DNA of 11,661 nucleotides from Roseburia sp. (GTDB taxonomy: Bacteria; Bacillota; Clostridia; Lachnospirales; Lachnospiraceae). The notes beneath the pieces were generated by a model. It saw nothing but the letters and a program-made list of their open reading frames with translations, did not search any database and had not been told where the DNA came from. The stretch covers positions 1 through 11,661 of the forward strand of contig JAGASC010000006.1 in assembly GCA_017621905.1 (NCBI GenBank), read 5' to 3'. A program made the translations under genes and the position numbers. Of the stretch, positions 1 through 7,401 are shown piece by piece (position 1 is the first letter of the stretch; each line of letters begins with the position of its first letter).

Positions 1-1
1 C

Positions 2-1537
2 GCTGCGGCGAGAATACTGCGGGAGCTGGGAAAGAAGAAAGAGCTTCAGCTCAGAAATGATGCATACCGAAAGAATTTTCTTGAGTATTTAAAGCCGGTA
101 CTGGATGAGATGCCGGTCAGCAATGGGTCGAAATATTATGAAAAGCAGAAGGTAAAAATCGCCATCGTGGCGGATGAATTTTTGTATGATGCTTTTAAGG
201 ACATCGCAGAGTTCATTTATATCAAGCCAGACACTTATCGTGATTATATTGGCAAAGTGGAGTTCCTTCTGGTCGTTTCTGCGTGGCGCGGACTTGCAAA
301 TGAGTGGCGTCTGATGGGAACGGAAGGAACAGACAATAACCGTATCATTCATGAGACGATTGCTGCATATAAGGAAGCGGGAACCAAAGTGGTCTTTTAC
401 AGTAAGGAGGATCCGCCCAACTACGCACATTTTCTGCCTATCGCAAAAAAATGTGACGTGATATTTACTTCGTGTGCAGAAAAAGTGGAGGATTATAAGC
501 GGGACTGCAATACAGATCAGGTGTATGTCATGGAATTCTGTATCAATCCCATGTTTCATAATCCGATTGGCATGCGAAATGCGAATCGAACGGACGGCGT
601 CTTTTTTGCAGGCTCCTGGATGGCAAAATATCCGGAGCGGGTAAAATTAATGGAAGTGATGCTGGACGGCGTGGTGGAGGCAGGAAAAGAACTTGTGATT
701 GCAGACCGCAATTTTTCACAGGATAATCTCAATTACTTTTTTCCTAGAAAATATTATTCCTACCTGACCAAAGAGATTCCACATGATTATTTGCAGAAAG
801 TACACAAGCTGTATCAGTGGGCAATCAATATCAATTCTATCACAGACAGCACAACGATGTTTGCAAACCGGGTTTATGAGCTGCAGGCCAACGGCTGCTT
901 GATGATTTCAAACCGGAGTGTGGGTGTGGAGCAGAAGTTTCCTGAGGTCATGATTGTCCACAGGAAAGAGGATGTGGCCGCTGCCTTGAAAAAATACAGT
1001 GCGGAAGAAGTATATCAGCATCAGATTGCAGGTGTACGCCGTGTTATGACTGGTGAAACCAACTACGACCGGATTACGAAAATGTTTTCTGTGCTTGGAA
1101 TTCCGATGGAGAAAATGGAACGGAAGGTACTGGTGGTGGCGGATCAGCTGTCGGCAGAGATAGCAGAAATGTTCGAAACGCAGACATATCCGTATAAAAA
1201 GCTGATCACCAGACAGGAGCTTACCGCAGACTTATACCGGGAATATGACATGGTGACCAGATGGGAGACATCCGGTCGCTATGAGCCGTATTATCTGGAG
1301 GATATGGTTAACGGCTTTAAGTATACAGACAGTGACTATATAACAAAGAACAGCTATCTGCAAAAGGGAACCTTGACAGGAAAAGTGGAGCATGACTATA
1401 CGGACGAGATATCCAATATTTATGCAACGCTGTTCTGGAGCAGTTCCGTAGAGTATAAGGATTTTCTTGCAATGGAAAATGGGGCGAAGCGGTCATGCGG
1501 CTACAGTATCGACCATTTTAATTATGAGAAACTGTAA
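2..1537 (+). CDS. CgeB/DUF3880-like glycosyltransferase, 5' end outside window
   Basis: The reading frame is open from base 2, so the ATG at 110 is an internal Met; 36 extra codons precede it and the true start lies upstream. About 511 residues are visible. The central part (KVVFYSKEDPP, a CDVIFTSC strand, GVFFAGSW, then MFANRVYELQANGCLMISN) matches the family of CgeB-like group-1 glycosyltransferases (GT-B fold, Glyco_trans_1_2), where the last motif forms the nucleotide-sugar side of the active site. A separate C-terminal module of about 135 residues starts near KVLVVADQLS and includes YDMVTRWETSGRYEPYYLEDM and FKYTDSDYITK; I do not recognise it as a named domain. No membrane segment is visible, so it probably acts at the cytoplasmic membrane face. 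It lies 45 bases before the export permease and probably adds sugars to the exported glycan. Donor and acceptor cannot be read. Confidence 0.85.
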   Translation, partial: AAARILRELGKKKELQLRNDAYRKNFLEYLKPVLDEMPVSNGSKYYEKQKVKIAIVADEFLYDAFKDIAEFIYIKPDTYRDYIGKVEFLLVVSAWRGLANEWRLMGTEGTDNNRIIHETIAAYKEAGTKVVFYSKEDPPNYAHFLPIAKKCDVIFTSCAEKVEDYKRDCNTDQVYVMEFCINPMFHNPIGMRNANRTDGVFFAGSWMAKYPERVKLMEVMLDGVVEAGKELVIADRNFSQDNLNYFFPRKYYSYLTKEIPHDYLQKVHKLYQWAININSITDSTTMFANRVYELQANGCLMISNRSVGVEQKFPEVMIVHRKEDVAAALKKYSAEEVYQHQIAGVRRVMTGETNYDRITKMFSVLGIPMEKMERKVLVVADQLSAEIAEMFETQTYPYKKLITRQELTADLYREYDMVTRWETSGRYEPYYLEDMVNGFKYTDSDYITKNSYLQKGTLTGKVEHDYTDEISNIYATLFWSSSVEYKDFLAMENGAKRSCGYSIDHFNYEKL

Positions 1538-1582
1538 CTCATTTACCAAGCAGTTACAAAGGTGATAGATTTAGGAGGCAGA

Positions 1583-2701
1583 ATGTTGCTAGAGAAAGAT
1601 GCGATGGAAATAAGAATAAGCATTGGTGATGTAAATAAACTGAGTCTGGAGTGTCACGCCAAGGGTGTAGCGCAATATGCTTATTATATTTATAAGGACA
1701 ACGCAGTGATAGCGAAGTTCCAATATTCCGACCAGAATACACTGGCTTACTGGCTTAGCGAGAGCGGTGAGTACTGGGTAAAGGTGTTTGCGATGGATGA
1801 GAAGGAGAATAAAATCTCCCGGATGTCGGAGCATATTTATTTTTCCGCGGAAGAAGTATTTGGCTCCTGTCAGGTGGAAGCAAAAAAGAAGCATCTGTGG
1901 GAGCGCGTGGCAGAGATTTCCGGAGAAATTTGTTCCAATTGGAATATTGTGGTGCGGATGTCCAGTTTCGATTACAAGCTTGAAAATAAGGATACTTACC
2001 TTGGAAAATTGTGGGCACTCATCACGCCGCTGATACAGATTGGAACCTATTGGCTGGTGTTTGGTCTGGGACTGCGGCAAGGCAAGGATGTGGATGGATA
2101 TCCCTATCTTGCCTGGATGCTGATTGGGTTGATTCCCTGGTTTTTTATCAGCTCCTGGATGTTGAAGGCTGCAAATTCCATATATTCAAAGACAGGAATC
2201 ATTTCCAAGATGAAATTTCCGATTTCCACGATTCCGGTGAGCAAGGTTCTGCAGGAATTGTACGAGTTTGTTGTCATGCTTTTGATTATGCTGGTGATAT
2301 TGCTATGTCTGGGACTGCGTCCCAATTGGTACTGGCTGAATTTGATTTATTATTTTGTTTACTGCATGTGTTTTTTAATTGGACTAGGGCTGATCACATC
2401 GGTTCTAACAATGGTGGCAAGAGATTTCTATAAGCTGATGAATTCGCTGATCCGTTTACTCTTCTATGTGACTCCGATTTTATGGGTCATGGATAAAATG
2501 CCGGATATTTACCAGCAGATCATGCAGTTCAATCCGATTTTTTATGTGGTAAACGGCTTCCGCGAGAGCATTCTTTATCATTTGCCCTTCTATCATCAGA
2601 TGGATATGGTACTGATTATGTGGGGAATCAATGTGGTACTGTTTTTTGCGGGATGCGCATTGCAGTCCAAGTTTAAAAACAAATTTATAGATTTGATGTA
2701 A
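1583..2701 (+). CDS. ABC-2 polysaccharide/teichoic acid export permease with N-terminal extra domain
   Basis: The membrane subunit of a two-gene ABC exporter of the Wzm/TagG type. I chose ATG 1583 because AGGAGG lies at 1573-1578; a GTG at 1562 has no such site, and ATG 1604 is possible. The protein is 372 aa. Residues about 10-90 form a soluble, aromatic-rich, beta-type segment (YAYYIYKDNAVIAKF, GEYWVKVFAMDEK) resembling Ig/triple-tyrosine-like modules; a charged linker follows. Six hydrophobic segments lie near 142-164, 176-194, 222-245, 253-277, 286-303 and 342-359. Family signatures are KMKFPISTIPVSK before the third helix, VARDFYKLMNSLIRL, YVTPILW and NPIFYVVNGFRES. Typical family members are about 260-280 aa, so the extra length is the N-terminal domain. 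The ATPase gene follows directly. Substrate is inferred to be an undecaprenyl-linked glycan. Confidence 0.9.
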   Translation: MLLEKDAMEIRISIGDVNKLSLECHAKGVAQYAYYIYKDNAVIAKFQYSDQNTLAYWLSESGEYWVKVFAMDEKENKISRMSEHIYFSAEEVFGSCQVEAKKKHLWERVAEISGEICSNWNIVVRMSSFDYKLENKDTYLGKLWALITPLIQIGTYWLVFGLGLRQGKDVDGYPYLAWMLIGLIPWFFISSWMLKAANSIYSKTGIISKMKFPISTIPVSKVLQELYEFVVMLLIMLVILLCLGLRPNWYWLNLIYYFVYCMCFLIGLGLITSVLTMVARDFYKLMNSLIRLLFYVTPILWVMDKMPDIYQQIMQFNPIFYVVNGFRESILYHLPFYHQMDMVLIMWGINVVLFFAGCALQSKFKNKFIDLM

Positions 2702-2712
2702 TGGAGATTGGC

Positions 2713-3522
2713 ATGGCAAAAGAATATGCAGTAGTAGCAAAACAGGTTTCAAAAATTTATAAGGTGTACGGCGGCCAGAAAGAAAGACTGATGGATTTGT
2801 TCTTGCCGAAGGGCTACGGAAAAGATTTCTATGCATTAAAAAGCGTAAGCTTTACCGTGAATAAAGGCGACTGCGTGGGTTTGATCGGTTTGAATGGCAG
2901 CGGAAAATCTACACTGGCCACGATTTTGTGCGGGATTACCCAGCCGTCTAAGGGTGACATTTATATCAACGGAGAACCGGCGATGATTGCCATTTCTTCC
3001 GGACTCAATCCTGCCCTCACCGGAATTGAAAATATAGAATTAAAAGGACTGATGATCGGTCTGGACAAAAAGAAGATAGAAGAGATCAAAGATGATATCA
3101 TTGAGTTCGCGGATATCGGTGAATTTATTTACCAGCCGGTAAAGACCTATTCCAGCGGAATGAAATCCCGTTTGGGGTTTGCAATTTCCGTGAATATTGA
3201 TCCGGATATCCTCGTCATTGATGAGGCTTTATCCGTGGGAGACATGACATTTACCAAGAAATGTCTGGATAAAATGCAGGAATTCCGCGATGCAGGAAAG
3301 ACGATTTTCTTTGTCAGTCATTCCACCAGTCAGATTGAAAGCTTTTGTAATAAGGCTTTGTGGCTGGAATACGGAATGCTGAAAGCTTATGGAGACACGG
3401 AAGAGGTGCTTCCGATGTATAAGAATTTTGTGACGGAATTTAACAAGATGACGAAGGAAGAGCAGAAGAAATATAAGAAGGAAAGACTGGCGTACCAGAA
3501 GATTGTGCTTGGGGAGAAGTGA
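2713..3522 (+). CDS. ABC transporter ATPase for polysaccharide export (TagH/Wzt-like)
   Basis: The nucleotide-binding subunit partnering the permease just upstream. Start: ATG 2713 has GGAG at 2703-2706 with 6-base spacing; ATG 2701, overlapping the permease stop by one base, is the alternative and would add 4 residues. The protein is 269 aa. Walker A GLNGSGKST is near residues 59-67, the ABC signature YSSGMKS near 146-152, Walker B DILVIDEA near 165-172, and the H-loop His in FFVSHS near 203; all key residues are intact. The pattern 'VSKIYKVYGG...DFYALKSVSF' and the YQPVKTYSSGMKSRLGFA stretch are typical of the Wzt/TagH subfamily. It stops soon after the ATPase domain, so it lacks the C-terminal glycan-recognition domain of long Wzt proteins; this suggests export without ATPase-borne terminal-sugar proofreading. 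Confidence 0.93.
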   Translation: MAKEYAVVAKQVSKIYKVYGGQKERLMDLFLPKGYGKDFYALKSVSFTVNKGDCVGLIGLNGSGKSTLATILCGITQPSKGDIYINGEPAMIAISSGLNPALTGIENIELKGLMIGLDKKKIEEIKDDIIEFADIGEFIYQPVKTYSSGMKSRLGFAISVNIDPDILVIDEALSVGDMTFTKKCLDKMQEFRDAGKTIFFVSHSTSQIESFCNKALWLEYGMLKAYGDTEEVLPMYKNFVTEFNKMTKEEQKKYKKERLAYQKIVLGEK

Positions 3523-3565
3523 TGTGATTATTTAAGGAAATATACTTGTAGAGGGGAAGTGGAAA

Positions 3566-5431
3566 ATGAAAAAAAGGGCAATCAAGGGGGCGCTGGCTAT
3601 GCTTCTGCTTAGCGGAGTGCTGGTGGCTTTTTCGGGCTGTAAGGATAGTGAGCGTGAGACGGTGAAGCAGAGTGAGACGGCTGGTCAGAATGACACCGTT
3701 GGTCAGAATGATGCTGAGGTACAGGAGACATTGTCGATAGATTCGCCTGCTGCGATAGAAAGAATTCAATATGAAGTCGTGAGTACGGATGCGCTGGAGT
3801 GTGCCGGGGAAGTAGCCGAGAAAGTTGTTTTAAAATACGCTGGGTCAACGACTGCCGAAGAAGTTCTGGCAGGTATGGTATGGGAAGATGTGGATGTGAG
3901 CCTGCCGGTAGACTGGTCTTGTAAGGAAATTGCGGACAATAATAAGTGTTTCAGGTTACATGGTTTGCAATTTCTGGACGCTTGCTACAAAAAATTTGCT
4001 GAGACAGGTGACGGCAGCTACAGCGACTTGATTATGGAATATGTTCTGGATTGGGTGGCGCAAAGCAATGAAGTGACAGAGGTAAATGAGTGGATGTGGC
4101 ATGATGATGCCACGGCTATGCGCGTAATCAGAATGAGTTATTACTATTATTTGTTTGGTGCCGGATGTTCCGAAGCAGAACAGAAATTGATCGAAAATTC
4201 TTTGCAGCAGCAGGCTCAGCTGCTCATGACGGAACATTTTTATACAGAAAAACATAATCATGGGATGCATCAGGATTTGGCACTGATCATATATGCGTTG
4301 CTGATCGCGGAGGAAAAAGAAGAATATATAGCTACGGCTTTAGCAAGAACGGGTGAATATCTGGATTACGTTTATACAGAGGATGGGGTACACAAGGAGC
4401 ATTCACCGAGTTATGCAGCAGATATGTTGTATTACATGGAAAAGTTTGGACAGTTAACGGCTCTGGTTTCCCCCGATTTTTATGCAAAGCTGGAAAAAGT
4501 GACCAGTCAGGCAGAAACCTATCTGATTCAGGTTATAAAACCCGATGGCTATTGGCCCTCGATCGGGGATGGGCACTACCGTCTGGTGAATAAAAATAAT
4601 ATTCAGGAATTGAAAGAAAATAGTAACTATATGTATGTGGTGACAAACGGTGAGCAGGGGGAGAGGCCTGAGGATGATGTAATATTTCCAGAGGGTGGAT
4701 ATGCAATCATGCGTTCCTCCTGGGACGATGCACCGGAGGATGCGACCTGGATGATGTTTTTGGCATCTACCTTTGGGGATACCCATAAACATAGCGATGA
4801 TCTGAGTTTTTTGCTGTATCATAAAGGTGATTTGTTCGTGGAAGGTGGAAAAAGAGATTATAATTACAGTGATGAACAGACCGCATGGGCTTATTCTTCC
4901 TACGCACATAACGTGCTGCTTGTAAATGGGGAGGGATTTCCGGTCATGATTATGGAAAATAGTGGCCGTCAGCAAATTTTGCCTGAAGCATTGGAAACCG
5001 GTATTTCAGACTATGATTTCTCTGGAAATGTAAAAAGTGTCACCGGAGTGCAGAAACGTTATGATAATGTGGAGCAATATCGTACATTAAGCTATGATAA
5101 AGAGAATGGCGTTGTCACGGTGGCAGACAAATTGGATGCAGCGGAGCGTATAGATGCAACACTTTTGTATCATATTGCGGAAAATGTTACGGTAGAGGAA
5201 TGTGAAAACGGATGGAACCTGTATCGGGAAGATGCCTTAGTTGCAAGTGTGGCGGTTGAAGGAGATAGTGTAACTCAACTGCGGACAGTGACAGAAGAAG
5301 AAGGGGAATATCCTTACTGTACATGGATTTTTAACGGAAAGACAGAAGCTGCGTATGGCTCCCTTCTGATGGTGGATGCAGCGTGTGAAGCGGGGAACAA
5401 TGAGATTGTAATGACAATTCATCTCTATTGA
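3566..5431 (+). CDS. Heparinase II/III-family polysaccharide lyase lipoprotein
   Basis: A 621-aa secreted lipoprotein. Residues 1-25 are a signal peptide: KKRAIK, a hydrophobic core, and Cys25 in VAFSGC as the probable lipidation site; -3 is Phe, slightly off the usual lipobox. A low-complexity Q/N/D/T linker follows (about 30-55, with a QNDTVG/QNDAEV near-repeat). Residues about 85-340 look like the alpha/alpha toroid of alginate/heparin lyase folds, with HNHGMHQD (Asn231, His232) and KEHSPSY (279-283). From about 375 the heparinase II/III beta domain begins, with DTHKHSDDLSF (His407, His409), a GDLFVEGGKRDYNY stretch and a Tyr/His pair in SSYAHN. These are the expected places for catalytic Asn, His and Tyr and for metal-binding His. 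Beta-elimination of a uronic-acid polysaccharide is the family reaction. It follows the exporter by 43 bases and may trim or release the product. The true substrate is unknown. Confidence 0.88.
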   Translation: MKKRAIKGALAMLLLSGVLVAFSGCKDSERETVKQSETAGQNDTVGQNDAEVQETLSIDSPAAIERIQYEVVSTDALECAGEVAEKVVLKYAGSTTAEEVLAGMVWEDVDVSLPVDWSCKEIADNNKCFRLHGLQFLDACYKKFAETGDGSYSDLIMEYVLDWVAQSNEVTEVNEWMWHDDATAMRVIRMSYYYYLFGAGCSEAEQKLIENSLQQQAQLLMTEHFYTEKHNHGMHQDLALIIYALLIAEEKEEYIATALARTGEYLDYVYTEDGVHKEHSPSYAADMLYYMEKFGQLTALVSPDFYAKLEKVTSQAETYLIQVIKPDGYWPSIGDGHYRLVNKNNIQELKENSNYMYVVTNGEQGERPEDDVIFPEGGYAIMRSSWDDAPEDATWMMFLASTFGDTHKHSDDLSFLLYHKGDLFVEGGKRDYNYSDEQTAWAYSSYAHNVLLVNGEGFPVMIMENSGRQQILPEALETGISDYDFSGNVKSVTGVQKRYDNVEQYRTLSYDKENGVVTVADKLDAAERIDATLLYHIAENVTVEECENGWNLYREDALVASVAVEGDSVTQLRTVTEEEGEYPYCTWIFNGKTEAAYGSLLMVDAACEAGNNEIVMTIHLY

Positions 5432-5497
5432 TAAAAAGGTATTAAGAAAAACTTAAATTGAACACATCTTCCGAATCCATTGAATATCCAACAAAAG

Positions 5498-5538
5498 TGC
5501 CGCGAAACCCAGTGTTTATGCGGGTTTGCGGCATCTTT
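5498..5538. terminator. Hairpin terminator between lyase gene and integrase
   Basis: TGCCGC (5498-5503) pairs with GCGGCA (5528-5533) and AAACCC (5505-5510) with GGGTTT (5522-5527), with one bulged G and an 11-base loop. On the + strand TCTTT follows; on the - strand the stem is followed by CTTTT. It sits between convergent genes and could serve both. The T tracts are short, so efficiency is uncertain. Confidence 0.65.
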
Positions 5539-5582
5539 GATGTATGATAAAAATCGAGCCAAAAAGAGGAAAAATATTAACG

Positions 5583-5603
5583 GTTAGCAACACGTTAGCA
5601 ACA
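5583..5603. repeat. Two tandem copies of GTTAGCAACA next to integrase stop
   Basis: GTTAGCAACA occurs at 5583-5592 and again at 5594-5603, an 11-base period (one helical turn), ending two bases before the integrase stop codon. Paired short direct repeats near an attachment site are typical arm-type binding sites for tyrosine integrases; that role is inferred. Confidence 0.6.
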
Positions 5604-5605
5604 AA

Positions 5606-6685
5606 TTATTCCGGTAGTTTTATCTTCTCTATTTGCCCTCTGAGTTCTTCCAGTGTTCGGTGTCCATATTTGGCATTCGTGATATCAGAACCAAAAGAAT
5701 GTCCCATCATACGCTTACGATCGTTCTCATTAACACCGTACTTTTCGCAGAGATAAGAGAATGTGTGCCGGCAGTCGTGCGGGGTGTGCTTCTTTCCGTC
5801 AGAGGTATATGCAATTCCCAATTCTTCTAATTTTTCATACATGGAAGTGCGAAATTCAGCCGGAGTGCATCCGAGTATGTTGTCAGGCTTGCGGGCAGAC
5901 ACAAAATACTTAATGCCGGAATAAATAGGTACAACTCTCTCTTTACTGGCTCGGGTCTTCACACCGCCTTTAAAGTATCCTTCTTTCAAATTGATTTCGA
6001 TGGTCTCATACGCCTTAATGCGATACCCGCTATAACACATGATAAGTAGCATCTGGACTATGGCATCTTCTTTATTTTTCCACAAGAGCTTTAGTTCATC
6101 ATCTGTAAATGGCTCCCCGGATTCGTCATCGTCCTCTTTAGGTATGTAAACATAAGCAGACGCATCTTTCTCCACGATTTCATGCTTAATGGCATATTTG
6201 TACATCTGGTGCATCAGAGAGACCATGAGTTCCAGGGAGGCGTGTTTGAGAGTGCAGTTGTCTATAACCTTCTGTAGGTCATCGTATTTGATTTCGCCAA
6301 TTTTTTTATCATGCAGGGCAGAGCAGTTCTTGAATGCCGCCCTGGTTGAAGTTTTGGTGGCATCGGAGTATTTCTTCGACTTGTCCCGTTCAAACTTCTC
6401 CCGGTAGAATTCTTCATATATTTCCGCAAAGGTCGGTGTTCGGTCAATGAATACACCGGTATTGTTCTTTATTTTTCCTTGCTTCTGCATATTATAGACC
6501 GTGAGCAGCTCATAGGCGTCTTCCCAGGTTGGTTTGTAGCCAAGTGCAGGTGGTGTTACCGGTCCTTTAGCTGTCCATTCGGTCACGGGCGGGTAAACTG
6601 CATAAGGATTCCGGCGGTTTTTGCCGAGGAACTTAATGCTGCCGAAGCCATTTTGCAATTTCATGTGTTTTTTACGTCTTGCCAT
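5606..6685 (-). CDS. int: Tyrosine recombinase / phage integrase
   Basis: Site-specific recombinase that integrates and excises the element. Start at 6685 (MARRKKHMKL) because AAAGGA lies 7 bases upstream; the 33 upstream codons of the longer frame (from 6784) overlap a structured region and lack a ribosome site. The protein is 359 aa, normal for the family. An N-terminal basic segment is followed by an arm-binding-like part, a core-binding SAM-like helical domain around 83-175 (TFAEIYEEFYREKFER...), and the catalytic domain from about 190. Catalytic residues visible: Arg222 (CYSGYR), a Lys in the KTRASKERVVPI beta-hairpin, His303-x-x-Arg306 (HDCRH), His329 (MMGHSFG) and nucleophile Tyr340 (NAKYGHRT). 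All appear intact, so it should be active. It reads toward the left attachment end. Expression probably comes from its own promoter at 6709-6737. Confidence 0.95.
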   Translation of the reverse strand: MARRKKHMKLQNGFGSIKFLGKNRRNPYAVYPPVTEWTAKGPVTPPALGYKPTWEDAYELLTVYNMQKQGKIKNNTGVFIDRTPTFAEIYEEFYREKFERDKSKKYSDATKTSTRAAFKNCSALHDKKIGEIKYDDLQKVIDNCTLKHASLELMVSLMHQMYKYAIKHEIVEKDASAYVYIPKEDDDESGEPFTDDELKLLWKNKEDAIVQMLLIMCYSGYRIKAYETIEINLKEGYFKGGVKTRASKERVVPIYSGIKYFVSARKPDNILGCTPAEFRTSMYEKLEELGIAYTSDGKKHTPHDCRHTFSYLCEKYGVNENDRKRMMGHSFGSDITNAKYGHRTLEELRGQIEKIKLPE

Positions 6686-6776
6686 TGTATCATCCTTTCG
6701 TAAAAAAGTGTATAAAAATAACAGCCAGCAAGAACAAAAGTTCCGCTTGCAAGGCTGCCCCGAGAATGATACAATG
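6683..6776. repeat. 11-bp inverted repeat linking integrase start codon to upstream RNA element
   Basis: CATTGTATCAT (6683-6693) is the exact reverse complement of ATGATACAATG (6766-6776). The left copy covers the integrase start codon and runs to the edge of its ribosome site; the right copy lies in the second hairpin of the candidate RNA. In a leftward read-through transcript the two would pair and hide the integrase start; a transcript from the integrase's own promoter would not contain the right copy. This role is inferred. Confidence 0.5.
6709..6737 (-). promoter_or_regulatory. Predicted integrase promoter
   Basis: On the - strand, TTGTTC (6737-6732) and TATACA (6714-6709) are separated by exactly 17 bases, a good sigma-70/SigA spacing. 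The predicted start near 6702 gives a leader of about 17 bases holding AAAGGA before ATG 6685. It overlaps the candidate + strand RNA. Confidence 0.5.
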
Positions 6777-6850
6777 TAATTCAATGAGGGTGTATCTTCT
6801 CGGAGATATACTTGCCGCTCTTGGTATTGCGAGTACCAGGGGCGGTTTTT
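6722..6850 (+). ncRNA. Candidate structured small RNA with three hairpins ending in a terminator
   Basis: Three consecutive stems fill this gap. Stem 1: CAGCC 6722-6726 with GGCTG 6753-6757, then GCAAG 6728-6732 with CTTGC 6746-6750, AAC/GTT and an AAAA loop. Stem 2: CCGAGAA 6760-6766 with TTCTCGG 6797-6803, extended by GATAC 6768-6772 with GTATC 6792-6796. Stem 3: CCGCTCTTGGTA 6815-6826 with TACCAGGGGCGG 6834-6845 (G-U pairs included), followed by TTTTT. Only the + strand gives a terminator. A TATAAA at 6711-6716 is a possible -10, putting the 5' end just before stem 1; no clear -35 is visible. The transcript would run against both neighbouring genes. I do not recognise an RNA family; a regulator of integrase is one possibility. 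Confidence 0.45.
6815..6850 (+). terminator. Rho-independent terminator (+ strand) abutting uma2 stop
   Basis: A 12-base-pair stem including three G-U pairs, a 7-base loop (6827-6833), then TTTTT and further T-rich sequence. The T tract reaches the uma2 stop codon at 6854. No + strand protein gene precedes it closely, which is why an RNA gene is proposed. Confidence 0.65.
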
Positions 6851-6853
6851 ATT

Positions 6854-7399
6854 TTATTCTAACAGTTCTGCAATATTAATCTGCAAATCACTATAAATAC
6901 CCACCGATATAGTCTGGTCAAAGGAGAAAAAGATAGGTGCGGCATCTTCTTCATAGCGGTAGATAACAGTACGCTCTTTGGCTGGGTCAACAATCCAGTA
7001 TTCACGAACACCGGCATCAGAGTACAGTGTGTTTTTTGTACTGTAATCCATTTTGCGGCTGCTCGGAGAGACAATCTCAATGATAAAGTCTGGCGCACCA
7101 TTACAACCCTTGTCTGTGAGCTTGTTCTGGTCGCAAATAACACTTATATCTGGTTCAACGTAAGTTTTATCATCTTCGTTCAGAAAAACGGCAAATGGGG
7201 CTGGAATAACTTCACAGGAACCTTTCTGCTTCAGCACATAATCACGGATAGTTGCTGATAGTGCCAATGTCAGTTTTTGGTGGATAAAACTGGGTGGAGC
7301 CATATCGTAGACAACGCCGTTGATCAGCTCCGCGCGCTGGCCATCTGGGAGTGAATAGATATAATCTGTTGTGTATTTGTCTGATTTTGGTAATGGCAT
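6854..7399 (-). CDS. Uma2-family (DUF820) PD-(D/E)xK endonuclease-like protein
   Basis: A 181-aa protein of the Uma2 family, which has a restriction-endonuclease-like fold and an uncertain biological role. Family motifs are visible in order: ELINGVVYDMAPPS (24-37), YVEPDISVI (80-88, Glu82 and Asp84), GAPDFIIEIVSPSS (101-114, with Glu108), TKNTLYSDAGVREYWIVDP (121-139, with Lys122). The acidic residues and Lys fit a PD-(D/E)xK metal-dependent nuclease centre, and length is normal. ATG 7399 has AGGAGG at 8-9 bases. The gene ends against the candidate RNA terminator. It is the last of the leftward cargo genes, with 47 bases after the 54-aa gene stop and no clear promoter of its own. Uma2 proteins are very abundant in cyanobacteria and also found in mobile elements; a nuclease role in defence or element maintenance is inference. 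Confidence 0.88.
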   Translation of the reverse strand: MPLPKSDKYTTDYIYSLPDGQRAELINGVVYDMAPPSFIHQKLTLALSATIRDYVLKQKGSCEVIPAPFAVFLNEDDKTYVEPDISVICDQNKLTDKGCNGAPDFIIEIVSPSSRKMDYSTKNTLYSDAGVREYWIVDPAKERTVIYRYEEDAAPIFFSFDQTISVGIYSDLQINIAELLE

Positions 7400-7401
7400 A
7401 A

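Noticed and set aside
110..112. ATG at 110 as start of the glycosyltransferase
   Set aside because: The same frame is open without a stop back to base 2, and no ribosome-binding site precedes 110; the gene starts outside the window.
89..559. A 156-aa frame on the - strand inside the glycosyltransferase gene
   Set aside because: It lies fully within a convincing + strand coding region, has no family resemblance and no ribosome site; it is a shadow.
6686..6784. N-terminal extension of the integrase to 6784
   Set aside because: The extra residues are Cys/Trp/Phe-rich and unlike integrases; AAAGGA sits 7 bases before ATG 6685, and the promoter lies inside the extension.
6785..6879. A short hydrophobic peptide (MRVYLLGDILAALG...) on the + strand as a type I toxin
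   Set aside because: It has no ribosome-binding site, reads straight through the terminator stem and runs into the uma2 gene; the RNA structure explains the region better.
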